Origin: Thermoplasmatota archaeon
GTDB lineage: Archaea > Thermoplasmatota > E2 > DHVEG-1
Length of the DNA: 64,000 bases
NCBI GenBank assembly: GCA_025457885.1
Contig: JALOTN010000002.1
Location: forward strand, 32,844-96,843
Direction: 5' to 3'
How positions within the stretch are numbered: the first letter of the stretch is position 1; every line of letters starts with the position of its first letter. The notes beneath the pieces were generated by a model that saw only the letters and a list, made by a program, of their open reading frames with translations, ran no database searches and was not told the origin of the DNA. The translations under genes were made by a program, and so were the position numbers. Positions 52,433 to 62,653 of this stretch are shown here, piece after piece.

Positions 52433-53565
52433 GGTTTTTTCTCTTGTTCTTCTACCCGTTGGATGTAATGTAGTCCGAGGGTTCGTAACAAGGGTTTCTC
52501 CTGGTATGTTTGAGACTCAAGAAAGACTTCATACTCATCCGCAAGTGATTTCATGGTAGGGTGTTCTGTGGCTGCTGCTTTCTCTGTTTTCGTTGGTATG
52601 GGTTTGACTTCGAAATGCACCGCGGTCTTCCCCAGCTCATGGATTTGATGGAAGTCAATGCCTCGGTGGATATGTGCCGGGAGGTTCTCTAATCGGATGC
52701 GGATGATCTTATCTTTTGGTTCAATGGCTTGGATGAGGTCTTTTACCATATGAAAAATCTGGTCGATGCGCAGGGATGAACAATCAAGGGGTGCGGCATC
52801 GATCATGGGTCTGGTGTGCTGAGGGATGAACCGGTGTTTGAGGGTGTTACCCAGGTGGATCTCCAAGCAGCCTTTCTGAGAATCAGCTTCTGTGAAACTC
52901 AGATGCTCCGTGGAACCGGCGTAAAACGCGTTCTGCTGAAGTTTTGTGTATTGATGGTAATGACCAAGAGCGATATAATCGAACTCCGGAGAGAGCGTTT
53001 TTACGGGGATGAACATTTCATTGAATTCATTCATTTTGAATTCCTTGATGCCCGTGACCGCCCCATGTACGAGGAGGATGTTGTAATCCATGTTCTTCTT
53101 GACAGAGATTTTATTTATGTTTTTCTCAAACTCATCAGGATTCTGACATTGAGGAATAGCATGGATGCAGACGGTTTCGTCCTGTAGTTCCAGCGGGATG
53201 GTTTCATATCGATTATGATGAATAGGATAGACCCCGTCAAGATGCTCAAAGATCGTGAAGATGTTCCCGGTTTCTTTCAGCTTTGGCGTCTCATGGTTCC
53301 CAGAAATCACCACAAAAGGGATTTTTTCTTTCGAGAGTCGGAGGATTTGTTGAACAGCGACCGTTATCGCCCTGTTGGTGGGACGCACAGAATCAAATAA
53401 ATCACCCGCATGCAGGACGAGGTCCGGTTTGGTCTTCACCACATAATCGATACATCGGGTGAACGCATCATACACGTCTGTCTCCCGCTGGTTCACCCCT
53501 TGTTCGTCGACTTTCCGGTACGCAGAATACCCCAGATGGGTATCCGCGAGATGAACAATCCTCAT
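52429..53565 (-). CDS. mre11: DNA double-strand break repair nuclease Mre11
   Basis: 378 residues with the phosphoesterase motifs of Mre11: LADTHLGYS, HAGDLFDS, SGNHETP, LLVHGAV and LGHYHQY, which bind two manganese ions. The C-terminal part contains the capping domain and a Rad50-binding helix region. It makes single-strand nicks and 3'-5' resection at breaks. Both ends overlap neighbouring genes by ATGA, so it is translationally coupled to the upstream oxidoreductase and downstream rad50. Confidence 0.95.
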   Translation of the reverse strand: MRIVHLADTHLGYSAYRKVDEQGVNQRETDVYDAFTRCIDYVVKTKPDLVLHAGDLFDSVRPTNRAITVAVQQILRLSKEKIPFVVISGNHETPKLKETGNIFTIFEHLDGVYPIHHNRYETIPLELQDETVCIHAIPQCQNPDEFEKNINKISVKKNMDYNILLVHGAVTGIKEFKMNEFNEMFIPVKTLSPEFDYIALGHYHQYTKLQQNAFYAGSTEHLSFTEADSQKGCLEIHLGNTLKHRFIPQHTRPMIDAAPLDCSSLRIDQIFHMVKDLIQAIEPKDKIIRIRLENLPAHIHRGIDFHQIHELGKTAVHFEVKPIPTKTEKAAATEHPTMKSLADEYEVFLESQTYQEKPLLRTLGLHYIQRVEEQEKKP

Positions 53566-54953
53566 GGCTCCCTTCGTTTCCGAGACAATTTCAGTGCGAC
53601 GACATCACAGGCAAGGGTCACCGCATCCAGGGTTGGTGCGATGGGTGGAGCATAAGCGGTCTCAAGCTTACGAAACTCATCAAGGGTCATCTTTCCAAGG
53701 ATGGCACACGCAAGGGTGTTTATCCGTTGCGCTGCATTGCTGCCGACCGCCTGGGCTGAGACAATCCGTTTGGTTTGATCATCGACTCCGACCTTTATGG
53801 TGATAGGTTGTTTCCCGGGGAAATACTCTGGTTTGGAGAATCCTTTGTATTTCCCAGCCACAACCGATAGATTTTTTATTGCTTGTTTGACAGGGCCGAC
53901 AGCTGCAATCTCCATTCCAAAAAACTCAGAGGTACGCGTTAACAGTACTCCAGAAGGTACCTCGGAGGATCCCCCGGCGGCGTTACTGCCCGCGGTGATC
54001 CCCTGTCGGACCACGATGCTGCCAAGGCCCACACTGAGTGGTTCATTGGTGATGAAATCCTTATACTCCGTGCAATCACCGACCGCGTAGACACCCTGAA
54101 CGGAGGTTTCTGTTTTTTCGTTGACCATGATACCCCCGGTCCGGCCTATCGCACATCCAATGGATTGTGCTAAGGCAGTCTCTGGTTTTGTGCCGGTGGC
54201 GATAATGAGCAGATCTGTATGAATCGTCTTTTCGACTCCTGATGCATTCTCTTTTACGGTTAGAGCCGTGATAGCACCATGATGTTCCTCCACCCGCAAC
54301 GCAAGATGATTCGTCAAGATCGTGATTTTCTGCTGCAGTTCTTGGACAACCGGTTCGCTCATGTCCTCATCTAGGGTGTTAGCAAGGATGGTTGGTAAAG
54401 CCTCGACGACTGTCACATGCAGTCCTTTTGAGGAGAGGGCATCTGCCATCTCAAGACCAATGAGTCCTGCTCCGATGATGACCGCATGATTTCCTTTTTT
54501 GACATGAGCACTGATATGTTTCCCGTCATCGATGGTCCGAAGGATGAATATCCCCTGAAGGAGCCGTCCATTTTTCTGAATCTGCTGGATAGGGGGAATC
54601 CAGGGAGAAGCCCCTGTTGCGAGGATGAGACGATCAAATGTTCTTTCAACTCGTTCAACGCCTTTTTTTGCAATCACCTGTTTGTGGTGAATGTCGATCT
54701 GCTCTACGATGGTCTCCAGATGAATATCGATGTGTTCTTTCTTGAACCATTCCTCGGAGAATTCAATGAGATTTTCGAATGTTGGAATAATACCTGCAAT
54801 CGCATACGGTAACCCGCATTTTGAATACTGCGGGTATTTACCTTTTTCAAAAATCGTGATGGATGCAGCACGGTCTGTCTTTCGTGCGAACTGTGCACTC
54901 GTCCCACCCCCTGCGCCCCCACCGATAATAACAATGCGTCGTGCGTCTGTCAT
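53562..54953 (-). CDS. FAD-dependent pyridine nucleotide-disulfide oxidoreductase (CoA-disulfide reductase/NADH oxidase type)
   Basis: About 463 residues from ATG 54953. FAD-binding GGGAGGGTSAQFARK is at the start, YSKCGLPYAI holds the single redox cysteine of CoA-disulfide reductases and NADH oxidases, IIGAGLIGLEMADAL binds NAD(P)H, VYAVGDCTEY binds FAD, and a C-terminal dimerisation domain follows (SAQAVGSNAAQRINTLACAI). It probably reduces CoA disulfide, polysulfide or oxygen with NAD(P)H. Its stop overlaps mre11, an unexpected but tight coupling that could link redox stress to break repair. Confidence 0.88.
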   Translation of the reverse strand: MTDARRIVIIGGGAGGGTSAQFARKTDRAASITIFEKGKYPQYSKCGLPYAIAGIIPTFENLIEFSEEWFKKEHIDIHLETIVEQIDIHHKQVIAKKGVERVERTFDRLILATGASPWIPPIQQIQKNGRLLQGIFILRTIDDGKHISAHVKKGNHAVIIGAGLIGLEMADALSSKGLHVTVVEALPTILANTLDEDMSEPVVQELQQKITILTNHLALRVEEHHGAITALTVKENASGVEKTIHTDLLIIATGTKPETALAQSIGCAIGRTGGIMVNEKTETSVQGVYAVGDCTEYKDFITNEPLSVGLGSIVVRQGITAGSNAAGGSSEVPSGVLLTRTSEFFGMEIAAVGPVKQAIKNLSVVAGKYKGFSKPEYFPGKQPITIKVGVDDQTKRIVSAQAVGSNAAQRINTLACAILGKMTLDEFRKLETAYAPPIAPTLDAVTLACDVVALKLSRKRREP

Positions 54954-54968
54954 GTTAAAAACCTCCAC

Positions 54969-55213
54969 CCATCTAACATGAATGTTTTTTTAAACGTTTT
55001 TAATACACCAAAAACCCGAGATGTCAGAATGAAGGATTAAGGAAATAAAAAAAAACTATTTTGTGCTCCAGTTGTGTTAATGATCTGACATAGTTTGAGA
55101 AAATTCAAATAAAGTGATTCTCCTAAATGTTACAATGAATTTAAAAACTTTATTGATTTTTGTTAAGAAAATCTTAAAAATAGTTACTTTATTAGCTATA
55201 CGTACCAAATGAA
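54969..55213. other. Divergent intergenic region
   Basis: AT-rich spacer between the oxidoreductase and the giant surface protein. It contains possible TATA elements for both sides (TTTTTAAACG near 54990 on the minus side and TTTATTAGC near 55184 on the plus side). I see no gene or RNA structure in it. Confidence 0.4.
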
Positions 55214-58200
55214 TTGGATGTGGATGCATACTTGCATGCGATAAATACACTAGCTGAGGATAGGAAAATTCAATTAATTCATGCAACAGTCGATACCATG
55301 CCGGGCTGTACTCAATCTCACCTCCATGCAATACGCCCCCCTGGAAAAAAAACCGCTCCTCGGAAAAGAACTAATGGTAGCAATAACACGAAAACCAAAA
55401 GGATTTTTTCTTTTTTCCTCACCGTCTTCCTCCTCATCGTCCCTATCCTTTCTGTCTCTATCATCTCTTTTCCCCTCCATTTGCATCAACCATCTGTTTC
55501 GGTGCTGTTTACACCAGAGGATGTTCACCGCAACGATACCATGCTGATCACTGTTACAATTCTCCCTGATGACCCGGTTACATCTATCACAGTAAGCATG
55601 TGTGATTTTGCTTCTTTTCCCCTCTCATTATCCGAATCAAACACCTCTGCTCAAAAATGGCAGACGACATGGGTCGTCCCCCATTATAACCCTGGCGAGT
55701 ATAGAGCAACCATTACGATTGTCAATGAGACCAACTGTTCGCGTCATCTCGAAAAACATTGGGTTGTCTTATCGGATCCTCATATTACAGATGAAAGCTC
55801 CATTGAAAAGAACAGTAACGTCTCTGTTCCACCGCTAAATCAGACACGTTCTGAACCAATAAAAGAAAATCAATCAGAAATACCTCTAGAGTATTCCCCG
55901 GATGGAGACAAGCAGGTTCTTTCGACGACAGATCTAGACAACCACTCTCTTCCCGTACTGCCCGAAGCCTGCGAAATCAGAGAAACACCACTCGATACCC
56001 TTCATAAACAAGTCACTATCAGCAGCGACATTCACTACACCAATGTCACTGCATTTACAACCATCGATAATCGACCAAACACCACCATACACCTCTACCA
56101 TGTCGTCAATGACACCCGAACCGAGGTAGACTTTATCGGAGTCGATCTTGATAATGATACCTTGGTGAACCGCATCGAATGGACTGTTCCTCACCTCTCC
56201 GAAGAAACCTATGAAATCATCATAGAAATAACCCATGCAGAACATCTTGATGCAAACTACGTATTCCTCACCGATGTGTCAGCGAAAGTCCAAGCAATCG
56301 ATGGACAATGGTCAGAACCAATCCCTGAAGGAGACTTCGTCCGAGTCACCTTTGAGAAAGCATTGGAGAACATCAATGATATCACCATAGTCGCACGAAG
56401 CAACGGAAGATCAAGTATCGAAGTCTACAGCAAAGACAATCAAACACTCCTTACGACTTTTAACAACATCACCAAAGAAGGTCAATACCAGGTTTTCTTA
56501 CATAACCTGAGCAGCTCATCAGCCACCTTCGATCTTCGAACCATGGGAGATCCAATCGAATATGAGTTCATCGTTGATCCCACAGGTTGGATATCTCCCG
56601 TGAACTATGGAGATCCAAGCAGCCAATGGACACAGGAAACAAGAGCCTATGATGAAAACACTGCAACATATTCTTCTCATACCGCTGCAGTTGGTTGGCG
56701 AGGATACCTGGAATTAACCCTCAGCAGCCCAATTTACTGTGACCGGGTACGCGTGTTTGCGGATTTTGATAGTTATTACGTCGACTTAGTCAGCATCGAC
56801 CTCTACAATAGTAGCACATGGGTCGAAAAGTACAATGGTACCATAGGAAACTGTGTTTGGGCTGAGTTGGAGTTCAGCGGAGAAACAAACGTTACCAAAG
56901 CCCGGTTCCGGTATCATTTCATCAGAGGCTCTGTTATCTTTTGGTTCTACGAGTTTGATTTCTGGCAAGGAAAACCACATACACTCCCAAATGGGACGAC
57001 CTATGATGCCACATCAATCGATGAAACCACCGCAATCTTACGAGGAAACATTTCAGATGATGGAGGCGAACCCTGTGAATATCGCTTCCAATATGGTCTG
57101 AATACCTCCTATGGGACTAATACGACCTGGGGTGGAAGCGAAGTACAAAACTCAGAATTTGGAGTAATGATACACAATCTAACACTCGGAAACACCTATC
57201 ATTATCGAGTACAGATTCGTAACGACGTCGGGATCGCCAATGGATCAGATAAAAACTTCACCACCACAATCCCCTCCCTTGGATGGGTCACCCCGACAAG
57301 TGATTATGATCCAAACGCACAATGGACCAGCAAGACCCATGCCTATGATGATGACACCGACACCTACACGCAATCCTACCATGACATCAACGATCCTGAC
57401 GGACAATGGAGTTTTTTCATCTATTTCAACCATAGTGTTTTAATCTGTGATAAAGTCCGTTTCTACGCTCGAGGACCAACCGCGGATGCCTCTTTTATCG
57501 ATCAAGTTGACCTTGATATATACCGAGGTGGAACCTGGATTGATCTTTATCAGGGGACTTTTACCGATAAACAATGGGTGGAAAAAAAATTCGTACAAGG
57601 GAGCGTCAGCCAAGCCCGGATACGATTCCGTATCAATGCCAATAACGGAGGATTATACTATCAGCTCTATGAGTTTGATTTTAACAACTCCCGACCAGTT
57701 CCTATCATCACCAATGAAGCTCCCACGAATCAAACATGGGGTGTGCCTCTTCGACCATCACTCAACATCACGGTGAACAACCCCGATGGAGCACCAATGA
57801 ATATCACCTGGTCCAGTAACAGCAGTGGCTCCTGGCAGGTCTTTGGGACAAACAGCACCGTAAGTAATGGTACCTACCATCAAATCAATACCAACTTCAA
57901 CTCCAATAACACCAAATATTGGTGGAAGGTATTTGTCTCTGATGGAATCGATTCGAATACCACCACCTATTACTTTTCTACCCCTGACCTTCTCGCACCA
58001 ACCTCCGCTGTAACAACTATCACACCATACTGGCGGAAAAGCGCAGCGACAGTAACAGTAACAGCAACAGACACGGGTTGGAGTGGATTGAAAAACGTCA
58101 CCTTATACTCCCGCTTCAGTGTTGATAACTCGAGTTGGGACGCTTGGATAAACGCAGGGGTTGATACCCAGTCCCCCTGGACCTGGAGCTACTCTTTCCC

Positions 58201-61200
58201 AAACAACACAGGATATTATCAGTTCTATAGCATTGCTAGGGATAATGCGACGAACACAGAAGCAATCCCTGGGAGCTTTGATGCTCGGTGTGGATATGAG
58301 ACAGCGACTCCCAGTTCATCGGTCAATGCAATACCAATCTATTGGAAAACCACTGCGCCACAAACCCTCTACGGAACCGCCTCAGACAGCGGACCAAGTG
58401 GACTAAAAAATGTGACACTCCGCTATCGATACAGAGCAACCAACGCCTCAAGCTGGGGTGGATGGGTCAATTCAGGGCTCGTTGATACCGACCCTTGGGT
58501 TTCCATCACCTGGAGTTTTCCCTTTACCAACGGCAGCGGACATTACGAGTTTTATAGCCTTGCCAATGATAATGCGACAAACACAGAAACCGCACCAGGC
58601 TCTGCAGATGCCTCCTGTGCCTATGATTACCAAGCACCCTCCACCTCCCTCGCGGATGGATATATCAGTGATACGACCATCTCAACGTTCGAATGGAATA
58701 GTGCCGAGGGAAGACATCCTGCGGTCATCCGTCTTGGCACCTCAGAGTACTATCTGATTGCTGCAGAAGGAGACCTTGGAGGTGGTGGTGCAACCTATGA
58801 TGGATGGTTGTATACCATACGTGTCTGGAGCGAGAATGGCACGATTAAAAAAAGTCTCATTGACAGCTGGGAATACGATGTCAGCGATGGTTTCTACCCA
58901 AGTATCTGTTTGGTGAACAGCACCTCAGGTATCTATGCCATCACCTATGAGGATGCAGGAAGTGTTGCCAGAAAGATTATCACAACCCGTGCCTGGAGCA
59001 CCAATGGGACATTACAGAAAACAATCCTAGACACCCTTTCCCTTTATCGAAGTACCATCACAAGTTATTCTTCCCTTGTGAATCTACAAGCAGCCCTTTA
59101 TGCGATTGCCTATGTCAACAACAGCGACGGAGACGGTCGACTCGCAACCTGCTCCATTTCCAGCAATGGCGATATTAGTAATACCGTCAACGATACCCTT
59201 GAGTTTAACAGCAGCGATGCGCTCAACCCTCAACTCTGCCGTGTTGATGAAGACACTCTTGCTATAGTCTATGATGGTGGGACTGCAGGTGGAAATGACG
59301 GATATCTGGTTACATACAATATCTCTTCGACAGGGGATATCCAAAACACCTGGACAGACCAGTGGGAGTTTGATACCACACGGGGAACAACACCAAACAT
59401 CCTGAAGGTATGGGATGATTCAGAAACAAATGAAACCAACAGATTCGCCATTGGATATGAAGACACAAATAATGATTTGTACATAAAAACCTGTTCCATT
59501 ACCGATACTGGGATGATTACAAAAAGCTGGACAGATACCCAGGCTATCGATATCACCAATGGCGACTTCTGCAGTTTCGCACTGGTCGGGTTAAACAGCA
59601 CAGCAAAAAATAAAAAAATCCTCATAGGTTTCAGCGGCGAAGGAAGCGATGGATACATCAGCAGTGCAGATATCACCTGGAACGGACTGATTAACTCTGA
59701 GATCGACACCTTCGAGTTTGATGCAACGGACTGCATCAGCCTCCCAAGGATAATAGCAACCGATGCTGCCTTTGGCTGGATGATCATCTATGAAGGCACT
59801 GGAAACGATGGATGGAGTTGCACAATCATCCTGACGACCAATGAAGTCCCGTATTGGAAAACAACAACACCGTGTATCATTGTTGCCACCGGGTCAGACA
59901 GTGGACCCAGTGGGATGAAGAACGTCTCCTTATGGTATCGATACCGAGCCACCAACACCTCGTCCTGGGGCGGGTGGGCCCAATGGAATGACACTACCAA
60001 CCCAGACACGACTCCTTGGGTGGGTATGTCCTGGGATTTCACCTGTCCAAATGGTTCTGGTCGCTACGAGTTCTATACAATCGCGCGAGATAATGTCACA
60101 AACACAGAGTCAGCGCCTGTCAACGCTGATATCTCCTTAGGGGTCGATTCCGAAGCACCAGTCACCTCAGTAAATACAATTGAGCAGTATTGGACGTCTC
60201 TTTCTTCCCTGACCTTTCATGCGAACGCAACTGATGCAGGAAGCGGTGTAAAAAACGTCACATTATACTCCCGGTATAGCACAGATAACATCACCTGGGG
60301 TGGTTGGACGTCCGCTGGTTTCGATACCACAGCACCTTGGTCCTGGCCAATCACCCTGTCGAACGGAACCGGATATTATGAATTCTATAGTATTGCGTAT
60401 GATAATCTAACGTTTGTTGAGGCGACTCCCGGCACCGCAGATACCCGATGCGGGTACGAGACTACTGATCCAAGCTCGTCAGTGAATGCCATCACCCCCT
60501 ACTGGAAAAAAGCAGAAACGACGCTTACCGCGGTGGCATCAGATGATTCCAGTGGAGTACAGAATGTCACCCTTCTGTATCGGTTCAGCAACGACAATGC
60601 TTCCTGGGGCACCTGGATTACTGCTGGTGTTGATACCCTTTCACCGTGGTCCTGGGATTTCCTCTTCTCAAATGGAACTGGGTATTATCAATTCCTCAGC
60701 AGAGCCCAAGATTATGCGGGAAACACAGAATCGCTCCTTGGGAGTGCGGATTCCATCGCAGGATATGAGAACCAAGCACCCTCCTCCCAAGTGGACATCA
60801 TCTCTGGATATTGGCAGGATACCTCACCACTTCTCCTCACCGCAACAACGAGTGATACCGGTCCAAGCGGAGTAAAGAATGTCACCCTCGTCTACCAATA
60901 CCGAATTACGAATTCCTCCAACTGGGGAAACAATATCAGTTATGGAATCGACATAACCCCCTGGAGCCTCTGCAGCTGGTCGTTCACTTTCCCTGAAGGT
61001 GCAGGTCATTATCGTTTCTACAGTACTGCAACAGACAATGCCACCAACACTGAAACCGCACCAGGTGGACTTGATGATGCGACCTGCGGATACAACACAG
61101 GAGCCCCTGTATCAAAAGTCAACCTTGTGACTCCGTACTGGTCTTCTCAGACACCGACGATACTATCAGCGACAGCAGAGGATTTCGGACCAAGCGGTCT

Positions 61201-62653
61201 GAAGAATGTAACCTTATACTATTCCTATAGCCCTGATAATAGTACCTGGGACGGCCCCTGGCTATATGCTGTGGATTCCGATCCCTGGACCACCTGTAGC
61301 TGGAGCTTTACCTACCCGAACGAGACAGGTTACTACCAATTCTATTCATGTGCCGCCGATAACAGCAGCCATATCGAGGAACCACCCCTTCTCAATGATT
61401 CAATGTGTGGATATGATACCCAATCTCCGATAGGTACCATCACCTACAACCGGACCCAAGCATGGTTCAAAGCATCTGATCGGTTGCAGATTCTCGTAGC
61501 CTTTTCCGAGATGCATTCAGGCATGAATGAATCCAGTGTCCGTCTTACCATAACAACGATGGGTGATGAAAGCGTAGAAAATACTTCAATGGTCATGATG
61601 AATAATACCCATTGGTTCTACAATTGGGTGATCCCATCCGGTTCCGACGAAGAGGGTATCATCACCGTAAAAATATATGCTGCTGATGCCGTATCAAACC
61701 CTCTTGATCCCTCCCCGACCATTGAAACATCAAAGCATATTGACAACACACCCCCAACCATCTTCAATCTTTCCCTACGTTCCTTGACATCAAATGCAGC
61801 CCGGCTTTCATGGCAAACGGATGATAACACAACGGGTCATATCGAATTCGGACCAACCCCCTCCTTTGGATCCTGGCTCCATAGCACAGAACTAACCAGG
61901 ATACATGAGTATACCCTCTCAGGTTTACCCCCAGCAACTACCTATTATTACCGAGTCATTACATATGATATCGCGGGAAATCAAAATGCTTCTTCAGTAG
62001 AAACATTTACCACGCTTCAACAGACAGCAAAAAAAACACAAACAAACACATTGAATCCCAACACTCCTCCCACGGTTCCAACACTAGAGGGTCCTGTAGT
62101 CGGTCGTGTTTCCCATCTTTATTCGTTCAAAGCTTGCTCAACTGATCCCAACAACGACTCCCTCTTATATACCTTCGACTGGGGTGATGGTACCATCCAA
62201 TCAACCTCAAGACTACCAAGTGGTCAATGGTGTACTCTGAACCATACTTGGATGAAAGCAGGGCGATATATCATCCAGGTGACGGTGAGTGATTCAACCA
62301 TCAGCGTTTCCTCAAGATTCATCATTTGGATCGATGCTATCGCGGTCACTGATATAGGGTACTTGCTCGATGAAGATAGCGATGGGGTCTATGATACATT
62401 CTATAACCAACAAACTAAGAATATCTCTGCGGCAGCAAAAAAACAAGGAGTCTACCTTATCGATGTGAATGGAGATACTTATTGGGACTATGAATACAAT
62501 ATCACCAATGGAATATTATTGTCGATTCTACCACAAACATCAAGCATCCACGCTGCTACAGTTCCATTGATGCTGCTATCGATAGCGATCATCATTGTCT
62601 CTGTGTTATTATTCGTTATAGTATACATCAAACGTTTTTATAAAAAACAATGA
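55214..62653 (+). CDS. Giant multi-domain cell-surface protein
   Basis: 2479 residues. A basic segment and long hydrophobic helix (IFSFFLTVFLLIVPILSVSIISF) near residues 65-88 form a signal peptide or anchor. The ectodomain has a β-rich N-terminus, two discoidin-like modules (around 56584-56967 and 57279-57690) separated by an FN3-like module, seven Ig-like repeats of about 105 residues (57985-61420) interrupted by a region with propeller-like repeats (58630-59850), an FN3-like domain, a PKD domain (YTFDWGDGT), a calcium-loop segment (DEDSDGVYD) and a C-terminal membrane helix with KRFYKK. N-glycosylation sites are dense. TTG 55214 is weak; ATG 55298 is an alternative start. It is probably an adhesin or cell-wall protein. 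Confidence 0.85.
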   Translation: MDVDAYLHAINTLAEDRKIQLIHATVDTMPGCTQSHLHAIRPPGKKTAPRKRTNGSNNTKTKRIFSFFLTVFLLIVPILSVSIISFPLHLHQPSVSVLFTPEDVHRNDTMLITVTILPDDPVTSITVSMCDFASFPLSLSESNTSAQKWQTTWVVPHYNPGEYRATITIVNETNCSRHLEKHWVVLSDPHITDESSIEKNSNVSVPPLNQTRSEPIKENQSEIPLEYSPDGDKQVLSTTDLDNHSLPVLPEACEIRETPLDTLHKQVTISSDIHYTNVTAFTTIDNRPNTTIHLYHVVNDTRTEVDFIGVDLDNDTLVNRIEWTVPHLSEETYEIIIEITHAEHLDANYVFLTDVSAKVQAIDGQWSEPIPEGDFVRVTFEKALENINDITIVARSNGRSSIEVYSKDNQTLLTTFNNITKEGQYQVFLHNLSSSSATFDLRTMGDPIEYEFIVDPTGWISPVNYGDPSSQWTQETRAYDENTATYSSHTAAVGWRGYLELTLSSPIYCDRVRVFADFDSYYVDLVSIDLYNSSTWVEKYNGTIGNCVWAELEFSGETNVTKARFRYHFIRGSVIFWFYEFDFWQGKPHTLPNGTTYDATSIDETTAILRGNISDDGGEPCEYRFQYGLNTSYGTNTTWGGSEVQNSEFGVMIHNLTLGNTYHYRVQIRNDVGIANGSDKNFTTTIPSLGWVTPTSDYDPNAQWTSKTHAYDDDTDTYTQSYHDINDPDGQWSFFIYFNHSVLICDKVRFYARGPTADASFIDQVDLDIYRGGTWIDLYQGTFTDKQWVEKKFVQGSVSQARIRFRINANNGGLYYQLYEFDFNNSRPVPIITNEAPTNQTWGVPLRPSLNITVNNPDGAPMNITWSSNSSGSWQVFGTNSTVSNGTYHQINTNFNSNNTKYWWKVFVSDGIDSNTTTYYFSTPDLLAPTSAVTTITPYWRKSAATVTVTATDTGWSGLKNVTLYSRFSVDNSSWDAWINAGVDTQSPWTWSYSFPNNTGYYQFYSIARDNATNTEAIPGSFDARCGYETATPSSSVNAIPIYWKTTAPQTLYGTASDSGPSGLKNVTLRYRYRATNASSWGGWVNSGLVDTDPWVSITWSFPFTNGSGHYEFYSLANDNATNTETAPGSADASCAYDYQAPSTSLADGYISDTTISTFEWNSAEGRHPAVIRLGTSEYYLIAAEGDLGGGGATYDGWLYTIRVWSENGTIKKSLIDSWEYDVSDGFYPSICLVNSTSGIYAITYEDAGSVARKIITTRAWSTNGTLQKTILDTLSLYRSTITSYSSLVNLQAALYAIAYVNNSDGDGRLATCSISSNGDISNTVNDTLEFNSSDALNPQLCRVDEDTLAIVYDGGTAGGNDGYLVTYNISSTGDIQNTWTDQWEFDTTRGTTPNILKVWDDSETNETNRFAIGYEDTNNDLYIKTCSITDTGMITKSWTDTQAIDITNGDFCSFALVGLNSTAKNKKILIGFSGEGSDGYISSADITWNGLINSEIDTFEFDATDCISLPRIIATDAAFGWMIIYEGTGNDGWSCTIILTTNEVPYWKTTTPCIIVATGSDSGPSGMKNVSLWYRYRATNTSSWGGWAQWNDTTNPDTTPWVGMSWDFTCPNGSGRYEFYTIARDNVTNTESAPVNADISLGVDSEAPVTSVNTIEQYWTSLSSLTFHANATDAGSGVKNVTLYSRYSTDNITWGGWTSAGFDTTAPWSWPITLSNGTGYYEFYSIAYDNLTFVEATPGTADTRCGYETTDPSSSVNAITPYWKKAETTLTAVASDDSSGVQNVTLLYRFSNDNASWGTWITAGVDTLSPWSWDFLFSNGTGYYQFLSRAQDYAGNTESLLGSADSIAGYENQAPSSQVDIISGYWQDTSPLLLTATTSDTGPSGVKNVTLVYQYRITNSSNWGNNISYGIDITPWSLCSWSFTFPEGAGHYRFYSTATDNATNTETAPGGLDDATCGYNTGAPVSKVNLVTPYWSSQTPTILSATAEDFGPSGLKNVTLYYSYSPDNSTWDGPWLYAVDSDPWTTCSWSFTYPNETGYYQFYSCAADNSSHIEEPPLLNDSMCGYDTQSPIGTITYNRTQAWFKASDRLQILVAFSEMHSGMNESSVRLTITTMGDESVENTSMVMMNNTHWFYNWVIPSGSDEEGIITVKIYAADAVSNPLDPSPTIETSKHIDNTPPTIFNLSLRSLTSNAARLSWQTDDNTTGHIEFGPTPSFGSWLHSTELTRIHEYTLSGLPPATTYYYRVITYDIAGNQNASSVETFTTLQQTAKKTQTNTLNPNTPPTVPTLEGPVVGRVSHLYSFKACSTDPNNDSLLYTFDWGDGTIQSTSRLPSGQWCTLNHTWMKAGRYIIQVTVSDSTISVSSRFIIWIDAIAVTDIGYLLDEDSDGVYDTFYNQQTKNISAAAKKQGVYLIDVNGDTYWDYEYNITNGILLSILPQTSSIHAATVPLMLLSIAIIIVSVLLFVIVYIKRFYKKQ
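57985..61420 (+). repeat. Seven Ig-like coding repeats with propeller-like insert
   Basis: Each unit of about 100-110 codons follows the pattern PYW...SDSGPSGLKNVTL...WGGW...PW-W-FxxNGxGxYxFYSxAxDNATNTE...CGY. Units 1-2 (57985-58630) and 3-7 (59840-61420) are separated by 1.2 kb with another set of shorter repeats (for example STFEWNS, SWEYDVSDG, TLEFNSSDA, QWEFDTT and TFEFDATD). Unit similarity is high enough to suggest recent tandem duplication. Confidence 0.75.

Noticed and set aside
57985..61420. Repeats as non-coding satellite DNA
   Set aside because: Unit length is a multiple of codons, substitutions keep the frame, and the units read as Ig-like domains.
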